From: Lachnospiraceae bacterium
GTDB taxonomy: Bacteria; Bacillota; Clostridia; Lachnospirales; Lachnospiraceae
Assembly: GCA_017461725.1 (NCBI GenBank)
Contig: JAFTXG010000019.1
Coordinates: 124,001-188,000 of the forward strand
Reading direction: 5' to 3'
Length of the DNA: 64,000 nucleotides
In this document: piece after piece, positions 28,317-37,230 of the stretch
Layout: each line of letters starts with the position of its first letter
Position numbering within the stretch: position 1 is the stretch's first letter
The notes under the pieces: generated by a model
What the model saw: the letters and a program-made list of their open reading frames with translations, nothing else
The model's database searches: none
Told to the model about the DNA's origin: nothing
Translations under genes and position numbers: made by a program

Positions 28317-29213
28317 ATGAGAAAACAAAAAGTAAAGCTGTGTAAAGAGGACAAAATCTTTTACGCGGTCGGTTATACCATTGTAATCATTTTGACATTG
28401 CTGGTACTGTATCCGGTTATTTATATTGTATCGGCATCCTTCAGCTCCGGAGATGCCGTTGCACAGGGAAAAGTATGGCTGTGGCCCGTGGACTTTACGC
28501 TGGATGGCTACAAGGCTGTCTTTCGGTACAGAAGCATATGGGTCGGCTACCGGAATACGATTTTTTATACGGTAGCAGGTACGTTAATCAATGTCTCAAT
28601 TACCATGATCTGTGCGTATCCGCTGGCGAGACAAAATCTGAAAGGCCGTTCGGCGATCAGCTTTCTGTTTACCTTTACGATGCTGTTCAGCGGAGGCATG
28701 ATCCCCAAGTATATTTTGATGAAAAATCTGGGCCTGACGAACACCATCTGGTCAATGCTGCTTCCCGGAGCCATGAGTGTATACAATATGATCGTGGCCC
28801 GCACATTTATCCAGAGCAATATTCCCAATGAAATGCTGGAGGCGGCTAAAATTGATGGCTGCGATGATTTTCAGTTTTTCTTCCGGATGGTACTGCCCCT
28901 GTCCAAAACAGTCATGGCTGTATTGACACTGTGGTATGCGGTAGGACATTGGAACTCTTATTTCAGTGCATTTTTGTATCTGTCTGATAAGAATCTGTAT
29001 CCATTGCAGATTTTCCTGAAGGAAATATTGGTACAGAGTCAGTTTGATTCAGATATGATTACAGATGTTGCAACGGCAACTCAGCAGCAGAATCTGAAAA
29101 TGTTGTTGAAGTATTCGGTTATCGTTGTCTCCACGGCACCGCTGATGTGTTTCTATCCCTTTGTACAGAAATATTTCCAGAAGGGTGTCATGGTCGGCAG
29201 TGTAAAAGGCTGA
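28317..29213 (+). CDS. ABC sugar transporter permease, LplC type (second importer)
   Basis: 298 residues, six membrane helices; EAA loop NEMLEAAKIDGCDDFQFFFR and C-terminus FQKGVMVGSVKG match the LplC branch. ATG 28317 follows GAAGGGGGAAGT, 11 bases after the stop of the partner permease. No ATPase gene accompanies it, as in the first importer. Confidence 0.92.
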   Translation: MRKQKVKLCKEDKIFYAVGYTIVIILTLLVLYPVIYIVSASFSSGDAVAQGKVWLWPVDFTLDGYKAVFRYRSIWVGYRNTIFYTVAGTLINVSITMICAYPLARQNLKGRSAISFLFTFTMLFSGGMIPKYILMKNLGLTNTIWSMLLPGAMSVYNMIVARTFIQSNIPNEMLEAAKIDGCDDFQFFFRMVLPLSKTVMAVLTLWYAVGHWNSYFSAFLYLSDKNLYPLQIFLKEILVQSQFDSDMITDVATATQQQNLKMLLKYSVIVVSTAPLMCFYPFVQKYFQKGVMVGSVKG

Positions 29214-29263
29214 CAGGAAACGAATTGTCGGAAAATATCAATATCCGGGAAAAGGAGAACGCA

Positions 29264-32200
29264 ATGAAAAACAAGTTTTTGAAGAGTTGTCTGGCTGTAC
29301 TCACAGGGCTATGCCTTTTGATCTCCGGCGGAGCATATACCGCTTATGCCGAGTCTGAGGAGAGTACCGTAGAGTATGCCATTATGAACGGCAAGATTGA
29401 CTATTCGACCCTGGAAGGCAACGAGGTTGCTTCATCTCAGGACCGTGTGTTTGCATTGGATACTGAGCTCAGTACGAAAGTGCTTTATACAAACACGGAA
29501 GCTGAGCCGACCAGCACCCTGCAGTGGGAGATGACAGAGCCGACGAAGCTGGATGCATACGCATTTGTTACCGATTACGGAACAACTGGTGCTTCGGCGC
29601 AGGGAACACGCGATCCGTGGGCGTGGACCTTTTATGGCTCCAATGATCTTTCCGGTGACTGGACAGTGTTGTCCGCAGTGACAGAAAGCAATCTTCCTAC
29701 GGGGAGGAAAACCCAGTCGGATGCCTTTGTGATTGAGAATCCAGATGAATATCAATATTATAAAATAGTTATCACCGGAAATCGCAGCGGCTTTCCCGAT
29801 GGTGTCTATAATTATTGCTTTACCGATCTGCTTCTGCTTGCCGAAACAACGGAGACGGAGGCAGTTTTGTACAATGAACTGTATGGTTATATCGACAGGA
29901 CAAGCTTCTCCGGGGATGAGACAAACGGGGAGACTCAGACGATCTCCAAGGTTTTCGATCGAGACACCGGCACTAAAGTGGTCTTCCCTAACGTGACAGC
30001 GGATAATCCTTCACGCGTCATGCAGTGGGCCATGACGGAACCGGTTCGGCTGGATGCATACGCACTGGTTACCTCGAACAATATGAATGGGCGTGATCCA
30101 TTCGCATGGACACTCTATGCGTCAAATGATGTGGGTGAGGAGAAAACATGGACGGTGCTGTCTGATGTGGACGGATACATTCTTCCCATGGCGGCCAAGA
30201 CCCAGTCTGATCCGATTGTGATCGAAGCTCCCGGCGAATATCAGTATTACAAACTGGAGATCACAGATAATCGGTCTCATATCAGTAAGTCCGATTATCA
30301 AATGTATTCATTTTCTGAGCTGGTACTGCTTACAACAGAAGATATAGGAAGTGCCGGTGGGGAGGAGGAAGAGATCCCGGAGGAGGTTCCGTTCGAGATT
30401 GAAACAGACAGTGCTGATCTGCATGTGCTGATCACCTCCGATGTACATTATACCGATCTGTATAAGAACGGGGAGAAGCTTGAGTGGTACGGCGTCAGCC
30501 AGGAGGATCGCATGCAGCTCTGGGTTGATTCCGTCAAGAAGGAGCATGCGGAAAATCCCTATGATATGATTATCATCAACGGCGACACTTCCCTTGACCA
30601 TTGGATCAGCGGAGGATCGCAGTTTGTCAATGGTACAAATACAACGAAGATATTTATCGAAAATTATGTTTCCCAGCTTCCCGAGGAGATTCCGGTATTC
30701 ATTTTCCCGGGAAATCACGAGCAGTACACAGATGCGCAGTGGTTTGCCATGACGGGATGCCACCGCAGAGGCACGATCCTTCTGGGGGATACCCTCTTCA
30801 TCTGTCCTGACAGCTACGGTGCAGATCTCGATCCGACGGTTAATTCCGACGGAACCTATACACCGATGGATGTGGCGTATATCACGGCAATGATGGAGAA
30901 GTATCCGGATACGGATGTTTATATTGTGGCTCACAACATTAATGTGTCCAAGGAATCACCCGAGTTTAAGGAGCTGGTGGCGACCAATGACCGGATCATC
31001 GGTATGTTCATGGGACACACCCATCATAATACCGTCAAAAAGGACGTGGCCTGGGGAACAAAGACGATTGCGCAGACCGGCCAGTTCTCCTACACAAATG
31101 GCGGTGTTGAGGATTCCTTCTGGGGATTCAGAGAGCTGGTGATCACCTCTGATCTGGCTTACAGCCAGTATATCATGGTAGAGTGTGACGCGGTGATCGA
31201 TGAAGCTAATGTTCATTACGACCGCACGACGAACAATGCCATTGTGTATTATGGCGAGGCGCCTGACGGTCTGATCGAGGATCCGTTCAGCGAGTATATT
31301 AATTTGCAGGACAAGATTGATCAGTCAAGCATCACCGGCGATGCGGGCACGACAGAAGATGAGGGCGTTGACAAGCTGTTTGATAAGGATTATTACACCA
31401 AATGGTGTGTGGAAACCATCATCGGTGAGGACGGAACCCGCACGGTGCAGTGGGCGATGACGGAACCGGTTACGCTGGAGGCCTATGCCCTGGTTACCGG
31501 AAACGACATGGATGTGCGTGACCCCTGGACATGGACGCTTTACGGTTCCGACGATCCGATCGGAGAATGGTCAGTGCTGGCTGCTGTGGAAGAGAGCAAT
31601 CTGACGTTGTCGAGAAACACCCCCTCCGGGGCGTTCGAGATTGAAAATCCCGGAGAATATCAGTACTATAAGCTGGTGATCACGGATAATCGCGCCCACC
31701 GCAACAAGACGGCCAACCGACACTATCAGGCTTCTGAGCTGATCCTGTTAGCGTGCGCTCATGGGGATAAGACCGAAGTGCCTGCCAAGGCTGCGGACTG
31801 CACAAATGCCGGAAATAACCAGTATTACACCTGTGGCTGCGGAGCCGTGTTAAAGGCGGACGGAGTGACAGAGACGACGGCGGAGGCGGAGATGATACCC
31901 GCGACCGGTCATGTAAACCTGACTGAGGTTCCCGCCAAGGCTGCGGATTGCACGAATGCCGGAAATAACCAGTATTATATCTGTGCCTGCGGAGTGGTAC
32001 TGAAGGCGGATAAGGTGACAGAGACGACGGTGGAAGCGGAGACGATCCCCGCGACTGGTCATGTAAATCTGACCGAGGTTCCCGCCAAGAGCCCGGATTA
32101 TACGACACCCGGAAATTATCAGTATTATATCTGTGCCTGCGGAGTGGTGCTGAAATCAGATAAAGTGACGGAGACGACGGTGGAGGCGGAAACGATTCCC

Positions 32201-32632
32201 GCACTTGAGATTCCAGAGACTGAGGGCAGTGCCGGAGAGAGCGGAGGTTCTCCCGAGACCGAAGGGAACACCGGAGAAAGCGGAGGATCAGCGGAGACTG
32301 AAGGGAATACCGGAGAGACCGAAGGCTCAGCGGAAACCGAGGGAAGCGCCGGAGAGAGCGGAGGATCAGCGGAGACCGAAGGGAATACCGGAGAGACCGA
32401 AGGCTCAGCGGAAACCGAGGGAAGCGCCGGAGAGAGCGGTGGATCAGCGGAGACCGAGGGAAGTGCCGGAGAGAGCGGTGGATCAGCGAATGCAGGCAGC
32501 AGTGTCGGCGAAGGCGAAGCTGCGGCGGACACCGGTGACCACAGCGCAATGTATATCTGGAGTGTGTTGGTGATCATCAGTGCATTGGCACTGGCGGCAG
32601 TTGCTTTCATGAAGAAGCGAGAGGTAAGATAA
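29264..32632 (+). CDS. Large cell-wall-anchored metallophosphoesterase with discoidin-like domains
   Basis: 1122 residues from ATG 29264 (AAAGGAG upstream). Order: signal peptide (1-29); two discoidin/F5-8C-like domains (about 38-185 and 195-335, each with a 'DPWAWTFYGSNDLSGDW'-type core); calcineurin-like phosphoesterase (about 385-640) with SDVHY, NGDTSLD, FPGNHEQY, AHN and GHTHHN metal ligands; a third discoidin-like domain (about 678-830); three 50-residue repeats (TEVPAKAADC..); a Gly/Ser/Glu/Thr-rich stalk; and a tail AADTGDHS, membrane helix and KKREVR. The tail resembles a degenerate sortase signal (TG without a clear LP). It follows the second importer within 50 bases and precedes GH3, so it may act on a phosphorylated or nucleotide-linked glycan outside the cell. 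Substrate unknown. Confidence 0.85.
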   Translation: MKNKFLKSCLAVLTGLCLLISGGAYTAYAESEESTVEYAIMNGKIDYSTLEGNEVASSQDRVFALDTELSTKVLYTNTEAEPTSTLQWEMTEPTKLDAYAFVTDYGTTGASAQGTRDPWAWTFYGSNDLSGDWTVLSAVTESNLPTGRKTQSDAFVIENPDEYQYYKIVITGNRSGFPDGVYNYCFTDLLLLAETTETEAVLYNELYGYIDRTSFSGDETNGETQTISKVFDRDTGTKVVFPNVTADNPSRVMQWAMTEPVRLDAYALVTSNNMNGRDPFAWTLYASNDVGEEKTWTVLSDVDGYILPMAAKTQSDPIVIEAPGEYQYYKLEITDNRSHISKSDYQMYSFSELVLLTTEDIGSAGGEEEEIPEEVPFEIETDSADLHVLITSDVHYTDLYKNGEKLEWYGVSQEDRMQLWVDSVKKEHAENPYDMIIINGDTSLDHWISGGSQFVNGTNTTKIFIENYVSQLPEEIPVFIFPGNHEQYTDAQWFAMTGCHRRGTILLGDTLFICPDSYGADLDPTVNSDGTYTPMDVAYITAMMEKYPDTDVYIVAHNINVSKESPEFKELVATNDRIIGMFMGHTHHNTVKKDVAWGTKTIAQTGQFSYTNGGVEDSFWGFRELVITSDLAYSQYIMVECDAVIDEANVHYDRTTNNAIVYYGEAPDGLIEDPFSEYINLQDKIDQSSITGDAGTTEDEGVDKLFDKDYYTKWCVETIIGEDGTRTVQWAMTEPVTLEAYALVTGNDMDVRDPWTWTLYGSDDPIGEWSVLAAVEESNLTLSRNTPSGAFEIENPGEYQYYKLVITDNRAHRNKTANRHYQASELILLACAHGDKTEVPAKAADCTNAGNNQYYTCGCGAVLKADGVTETTAEAEMIPATGHVNLTEVPAKAADCTNAGNNQYYICACGVVLKADKVTETTVEAETIPATGHVNLTEVPAKSPDYTTPGNYQYYICACGVVLKSDKVTETTVEAETIPALEIPETEGSAGESGGSPETEGNTGESGGSAETEGNTGETEGSAETEGSAGESGGSAETEGNTGETEGSAETEGSAGESGGSAETEGSAGESGGSANAGSSVGEGEAAADTGDHSAMYIWSVLVIISALALAAVAFMKKREVR
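31771..32205 (+). repeat. Three tandem 150-bp repeats inside the surface protein gene
   Basis: Three units of about 150 bases encode TEVPAKAADC, NNQYYICACG and VLKADKVTETT elements; unit 3 has diverged (SPDYTTPG replaces AADCTNAG). The paired Cys suggest small folded modules that lengthen the stalk. Confidence 0.85.
32210..32490 (+). repeat. Low-complexity stalk repeats (SAGESGG / SAETEG)
   Basis: Short in-frame repeats coding for EGSAGESGGSAETEGNTGE-type units. A typical hydrophilic wall-spanning stalk, likely variable in length between strains. Confidence 0.85.
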
Positions 32633-32709
32633 TAAGATGACACAAGGGTCAAAAGTTCATGTGAAGAAATCTGTTTGACAGAGTTTAGAAAAGGATTAAG
32701 GGCGAATGT

Positions 32710-34938
32710 ATGGAACAGAGACAACTGGAAAATCTTCTGAGGGAAATGACACTGGAGGAAAAGATCGGACAGATGGTGCAGATTTCCGGACATTTGTTGA
32801 CGGAGGGCGGCATACTTACCGGCCCGGCAGATACCGTGGAGATTACCGGGGAACAGTCTGCGCTGATTGGTTCGATTCTGAATAAGGTGGGGGCAAAAAG
32901 CCTTCATCGGATACAGGAAGAATATATCGCCGGACATCCGTACCATATCCCGTTGTTGATGATGTTTGATGTGATCAACGGTATGGAGACTATTTTCCCG
33001 ATTCCGCTGGCACAGGGCTGTACATTCTCCCCGGAGCTGGTGGAGGCGGCTGCCCGTGTGGCGGCGAAGGAGGCGGCTGTGGCAGGTATCCACGTCACCT
33101 TTTCTCCGATGCTGGATACGGTGAGGGATCCCCGCTGGGGCCGTGTGATGGAGTCCACCGGGGAAGATCCCTGGCTGAATGCCGAGCTGGGAAAGGCTAT
33201 GGTGCGCGGCTATCAGGGCGGTGAAAACGAGGTGCTTTCCGGGGCGGGAAACATTTCCGGCTGTATCAAGCATTTTGCTGCATACGGCGCGCCGGAGGGC
33301 GGCAGAGATTATGACAATGTGGAAATTTCTGAGCGCACCTTCCGGGAGGACTATTTGAGAGCGTATCAGGCAGCGGTGGAGGAAGGCTGCGCAATGGTGA
33401 TGACCTCGTTTAATTCCTGGAACCGTATCCCTTCCTCGGCCAATCGGTGGCTGATGCGCAAGGTTCTGCGTGAAGAGATGGGCTTTGACGGAGTAGTGAT
33501 CTCGGACTATGCCGCAGTGGCGGAAATGGTTAGCCATGGAATCGCGGAGGACAGCAGAGAGGCGGCCAAACTGGCGATTATGGCAGGCGTGGATATCGAT
33601 ATGATGTCCACCGCCTATCTGAATCATCTGGCCGACTTGGTCAGAGACGGTGAGGTCGAGGAGCGGCTGATCGATGAGGCGGTAATGCGTATTCTGAAGC
33701 TAAAAAATGACCTAGGGCTGTTTGAGAATCCCTTTAAGGACTGTTCGGAAGAAAAAGAGCGGGAGCTGTTTGCCTGCGTGGAGCATCGCGAGCTGGCGCG
33801 AAAGGCGGCCGCGGCTTCCTTCGTCCTGCTGAAAAATGAGGGGAAGCTCCTTCCGCTTGATAAGCAGTCCCGAAAAACATTGGCATTTATCGGCCCTTAT
33901 GCGGAGAATACGGAGCTGTATGGTTCATGGTCTTTCCCAGTGAAGCCGGAGCGCACAGTCACGATCCGACAGGGCGTTGGTCAAAAGACCGTCGGAAATT
34001 CGGTGAAGGTGGTCTGGGCGAAGGGCTGCCCGGTCCTGAATGAAGGAATGGTCACTAGAATGAAGTATCGGGAGGATTACACGGAAATCGATCTCAATCG
34101 ACTGATGGATGATGCGGTCAACGCAGCAAAAACGGCAGACACTGTAGTGATGTGTCTCGGCGAGCATCGCGACCAGACCGGAGAGGGCGGCAGCAGGGCA
34201 GTTATTCGGATACCGGAGAATCAGTTGGAACTCCTGAAACGGGTGCGTCAGGTAAATGATAATATCGTCACGGTTATATTTTCCGGGCGGCCGCTGGAAA
34301 TGGAGGAAATCACCGAACGGTCCAAGGCGGTGCTGATGGTCTGGATGCCGGGAACTGAGGGCGGCAATGCCATTGCCGATGTACTGTTTGGTGATACGGC
34401 TCCCGAGGGAAAGCTTTCCATGACGCTGCCCAGAAGTGCGGGACAGATACCCATTTATTATAGTCAGTTCCGCACCGGAAGGCCGAACCGGACCGGGACA
34501 AAAATCGGTTTTTGCAATGGATATCTGGACGAGTCCACAAAACCGCTCTATCCGTTTGGATTCGGACTGTCCTATACCGCATTTGACTATTCACCGATTA
34601 CGTTGAGTCGGAAAGAGATGAAAAAAGAAGATACGATCACGGCGACGGTGACGGTGTCGAATATCGGTGATTGTGCCGGAACAGAGACGGTACAGTTATA
34701 TCTCAGAGACGTAAAGGGAAGCGTGATTCGTCCGATGAAAATGCTTCGCGGTGTGCAAAAGGTTACGCTGCAGCCGGGAGAGGGCAGGGAAGTGAGCTTT
34801 GCGATCACGGAGGAGATGCTTGAGTTTTATGATGCAGACATGAACTATGTCAGCGAACCGGGTTTATTCCGAGTATTTATAGGCACGGACAGTGGAGCAG
34901 ATAATTATGCGGAATTTACACTAATGCAGCATAAATGA
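32710..34938 (+). CDS. GH3 beta-glucosidase, BglX type
   Basis: 742 residues, no signal peptide. MTLEEKIGQMVQISG opens the barrel, DPRWGRVMESTGEDPWLN and CIKHFAAYGAPEGGRDY are GH3 motifs, and the nucleophile Asp lies in VVISDYAAVAEMV (about residue 264). The second domain has LKNEGKLLPL and CLGEHRDQTGEGGSRA, and the fibronectin-like C-domain (TATVTVSNIGDCAGTETVQL) is present. It differs from the xylosidase-like GH3 at 15.9 kb and looks more like BglX glucosidases. Lies 77 bases after the surface phosphoesterase and probably belongs to the importer operon. Confidence 0.9.
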   Translation: MEQRQLENLLREMTLEEKIGQMVQISGHLLTEGGILTGPADTVEITGEQSALIGSILNKVGAKSLHRIQEEYIAGHPYHIPLLMMFDVINGMETIFPIPLAQGCTFSPELVEAAARVAAKEAAVAGIHVTFSPMLDTVRDPRWGRVMESTGEDPWLNAELGKAMVRGYQGGENEVLSGAGNISGCIKHFAAYGAPEGGRDYDNVEISERTFREDYLRAYQAAVEEGCAMVMTSFNSWNRIPSSANRWLMRKVLREEMGFDGVVISDYAAVAEMVSHGIAEDSREAAKLAIMAGVDIDMMSTAYLNHLADLVRDGEVEERLIDEAVMRILKLKNDLGLFENPFKDCSEEKERELFACVEHRELARKAAAASFVLLKNEGKLLPLDKQSRKTLAFIGPYAENTELYGSWSFPVKPERTVTIRQGVGQKTVGNSVKVVWAKGCPVLNEGMVTRMKYREDYTEIDLNRLMDDAVNAAKTADTVVMCLGEHRDQTGEGGSRAVIRIPENQLELLKRVRQVNDNIVTVIFSGRPLEMEEITERSKAVLMVWMPGTEGGNAIADVLFGDTAPEGKLSMTLPRSAGQIPIYYSQFRTGRPNRTGTKIGFCNGYLDESTKPLYPFGFGLSYTAFDYSPITLSRKEMKKEDTITATVTVSNIGDCAGTETVQLYLRDVKGSVIRPMKMLRGVQKVTLQPGEGREVSFAITEEMLEFYDADMNYVSEPGLFRVFIGTDSGADNYAEFTLMQHK

Positions 34939-34992
34939 TGGTGCTTGTGCGAATGTGAGCATATATCAGACTATATGAGCGAGGTGCTTTTG

Positions 34993-35796
34993 ATGAATAA
35001 TATATCTTTTTTGATTAATCATGATTTACATATTCATTCCCAGCTTTCCTCCTGCTGTGGAGACCCGGAGCAGACCACGGCTCGTATTCTCCGGTACGCG
35101 GAGGACAATGATTTTACGGATATTTGTCTGACCGACCATTACTGGGACGAGGATGTTCCGGGCGCGTCCAAGTGGTACATGCCCCAGAACACGCCCCATC
35201 TGATGAAGGCGCTGCCCCTGCCTCAGAGCGACCGGGTGCGCTTTCGCTTTGGATGCGAGACGGAGATGGATATGCGCGGCACCATCGGTATTTCGGAAAA
35301 GCGGATGGAGCTGTTTGACTTTATCATCATTCCCACGACGCATCTGCACATGGCGGGTTTTACCATCAACGGAGATGCAGATGTGGCTGAGCGCGCCGAC
35401 GCATGGGTCAATCGTCTGGACTCTGTGTTAAATCGTGATCTTCCTTTTGAGAAAATTGGTATCGCTCATTTGACCTGCGCTTTGATGGCCGGTAAACGCC
35501 CTGCCTTCAGTCATATAGATGTCCTGCGGTTGATTTCAGATGAAACCATGCGTGAGCTGTTCACGCTGGCGGCAAAACGGGAGGTTGGTATTGAACTGAA
35601 CTTCAATGTGGCTAAATATGATGAAGAGACGCTGGATGAGATGTTTCGTCCCTACCAGATTGCAAAGGCCTGCGGATGTAAATTCTATCTGGGCAGCGAT
35701 GCCCATGGCATCGATCAGTTGTTGGCGGCAAAGGAGAATTTTCGTCGGATCGTAGCGCGGCTGGGATTGACGGAGGAGGATCGGTTTTCTTTCTGA
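34993..35796 (+). CDS. PHP-domain phosphoesterase
   Basis: 267 residues from ATG 34993 (GAGGTG 7 bases upstream). The metal-binding motifs are clear: HDLHIHSQLSS (HxH), CLTDHYWDE, FGCETEMD, THLHMAGF and YLGSDAH near the end. PHP proteins use three metals to hydrolyse phosphoesters; relatives include histidinol phosphatase and other small-molecule phosphatases. Last gene of the plus-strand run, closed by a perfect palindromic terminator. Confidence 0.85.
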   Translation: MNNISFLINHDLHIHSQLSSCCGDPEQTTARILRYAEDNDFTDICLTDHYWDEDVPGASKWYMPQNTPHLMKALPLPQSDRVRFRFGCETEMDMRGTIGISEKRMELFDFIIIPTTHLHMAGFTINGDADVAERADAWVNRLDSVLNRDLPFEKIGIAHLTCALMAGKRPAFSHIDVLRLISDETMRELFTLAAKREVGIELNFNVAKYDEETLDEMFRPYQIAKACGCKFYLGSDAHGIDQLLAAKENFRRIVARLGLTEEDRFSF

Positions 35797-35815
35797 AGTA
35801 CATTCCTTGAGCAGT

Positions 35816-35853
35816 AAATGCAGAAAAGCCGCCGCGGCGGCTTTTCTGCATTT
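35816..35853. terminator. Perfect 38-bp palindrome, bidirectional terminator
   Basis: Two 19-base arms, AAATGCAGAAAAGCCGCCG and its exact complement, without a loop. It lies between the PHP gene (plus) and the decayed Rpn-type gene (minus). Confidence 0.88.
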
Positions 35854-35897
35854 AGGTACCAGTCAAAATAAGTATGCATTAACAATAAATAGGCAAA

Positions 35898-36712
35898 TTA
35901 ATTTTCAACAGAGTTAACTTCATCAAGCTTGGAGAGATAATCTTCCAAATCTTTTTCGGCAACGCCTATGGCGGACAATGCCTCGGAGGCAGACATGCCG
36001 GTGGTGCGCATCAGATTTCTGGCACTTGTCAAGATGCCTTGCTGCAATCCCTGCTGCAATCCCTGCTGCAATCCCCGTTGTAATCCCTGCTGCAATCCTC
36101 GCTCTAGCCCTCGCTGTAGTCCTTCAGCTTCGGCTTTTTCCTTCATCAGTATTTCGGCTTCCAATTTCTGCATATATTTTACCCCCATTTCCTCGCTGGA
36201 TTTGATCTGGCTGACACATGCATGAATTTTCTTCAGGCGTTTACTGCTGCTCTGCCGCACAAAATGATCGTCCGGATGCTCCACATAATGCAGGAAATCC
36301 CTTAATTCCTGACTGACCTCTTGATCATTCGTGCCTTTCGTGTTCAGGAAAATGCGGATGGCTCCGTCATTCAATTCAATCGTTTTATCCTGTTTACAGC
36401 AGGCGGTAATTCATCCCGGCGTTCGGCCTGCATTTCGGTGTTATAGACCGTATGCTCCTGATCCAATGAGTAAACATCCAGCCGAATAGAACGTAGCCAT
36501 GGCGCTGTGCGTAGTTCTTTCTCGGTTTGGGCAGGAGTCAGCAGCTTAAGATTTTCTTGCCCCAGAATGATTTGGAGTACAGCTTCATGTGCCTCGGGCT
36601 GATCCATCGTCTCGTCAAATAAGAATCTGTCCAACAGTGTCAGTTCTTTCAGTGTTTTTGAAGTCGGTTCTCTGAACGCCTTCAATTCATCAAATTCTTT
36701 TGCGTTTGTCAT
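35898..36712 (-). pseudogene. Rpn-family PD-(D/E)XK nuclease gene, internally deleted
   Basis: The 5' part (from ATG 36712 with AAGGAGG upstream) encodes the family start TLKELTLLDRFLFDETM and the nuclease core IRLDVYSLDQEHTVYNTEMQ with the D..E.Q residues, then runs out of frame after RRDELP. The 3' part resumes in another frame with IELNDGAIRIFLNTKGTND and ends in a Gln/Gly/Leu repeat tail. Intact members run to 300 or more residues; here some 60 residues of the middle are missing and the frame is broken, so it should be inactive. The family (recombination-promoting nuclease, often annotated as transposase) is common and multi-copy in Lachnospiraceae. Confidence 0.8.
36040..36118 (-). repeat. 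12-bp tandem repeats in the Rpn-type gene tail
   Basis: About six copies of CTGCAATCCCTG-type units (plus-strand sense) encode LQQG / LQRG steps. Such repeats are usual in the tail of this family and are prone to length change. Confidence 0.85.
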
Positions 36713-36759
36713 AGTATCCTCCTTATATTTTATATCGTCAGCAGAAAAACTGCAAGACG

Positions 36760-36809
36760 GTATTTGCAATAAGTGCATCGAAAAGTATTTGTAATAAGTG
36801 CATCGAAAA
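36760..36809. repeat. 25-bp tandem direct repeat upstream of the Rpn-type gene
   Basis: Two adjacent units (36760-36784, 36785-36809) of GTATTTGCAATAAGTGCATC followed by GAAAA, differing at one base. They lie 48 bases upstream of the start and have no evident coding role. Confidence 0.85.
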
Positions 36810-37010
36810 ATTGCAGCAAAGGCATCACAAATACAGAGAATGCATCCTGATTTGCATCGTAATGGTATGAGCATATTCATTTTTGTTTCGGGAATCTGCG
36901 CCGAATTTTATAAAAGATAACAGAATAGATCTGATAAACCTGATTTCAGAATAATCAGGTTTATGAAGTGAGGACAGTATAACACAAAAAAGAAAAGGTG
37001 GCAAGGGAAA

Positions 37011-37039
37011 ACCGCCGGACTCTGTCAGAACCCGGCGGT
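37011..37039 (-). terminator. Rho-independent terminator of the decarboxylase operon
   Basis: On the minus strand, ACCGCCGG and CCGGCGGT enclose a 13-base loop and are followed by TTTTCC. It closes the OadB/small-protein transcript. Confidence 0.8.
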
Positions 37040-37068
37040 AAACATTTTCTCAATATGAATCTAATGAA

Positions 37069-37212
37069 TCAATTCTTCTTCTGAGTCGCCTTCTCCAGTA
37101 ACCAGAGCAGCGCGATAATGATGATCGTTACGATAAAGATACCCAGCCAGCCGAAGCCGATCTTGGGAAGAACCTCAAGAAGCAGTTCAAGTCTTGCCAT
37201 CAATACTTCCAT
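37069..37212 (-). CDS. 47-residue single-span membrane protein, OadB partner
   Basis: Begins MEVLMARLELLLEVL, has one long helix WLGIFIVTIIIIALLWLL and a basic end KATQKKN. An AGGAGG site lies 9 bases before the ATG. It sits 18 bases behind the decarboxylase beta subunit and before the operon terminator. Position and size suggest a minimal membrane subunit standing in for OadG/MmdD-like gamma or delta, but I cannot show homology, so the role is inferred from context. Confidence 0.7.
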   Translation of the reverse strand: MEVLMARLELLLEVLPKIGFGWLGIFIVTIIIIALLWLLEKATQKKN

Positions 37213-37230
37213 TTTAAATACCTCCTCCGA

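Noticed and set aside
31680..33627. Minus-strand frames with Ser/Leu/Pro-rich repeats opposite the surface protein
   Set aside because: They only mirror the repeat DNA of the plus-strand gene; no support for expression.
36040..36118. Possible CRISPR-like array (12-bp repeats)
   Set aside because: Units are contiguous with no spacers and encode an LQQG tail of a known protein family.
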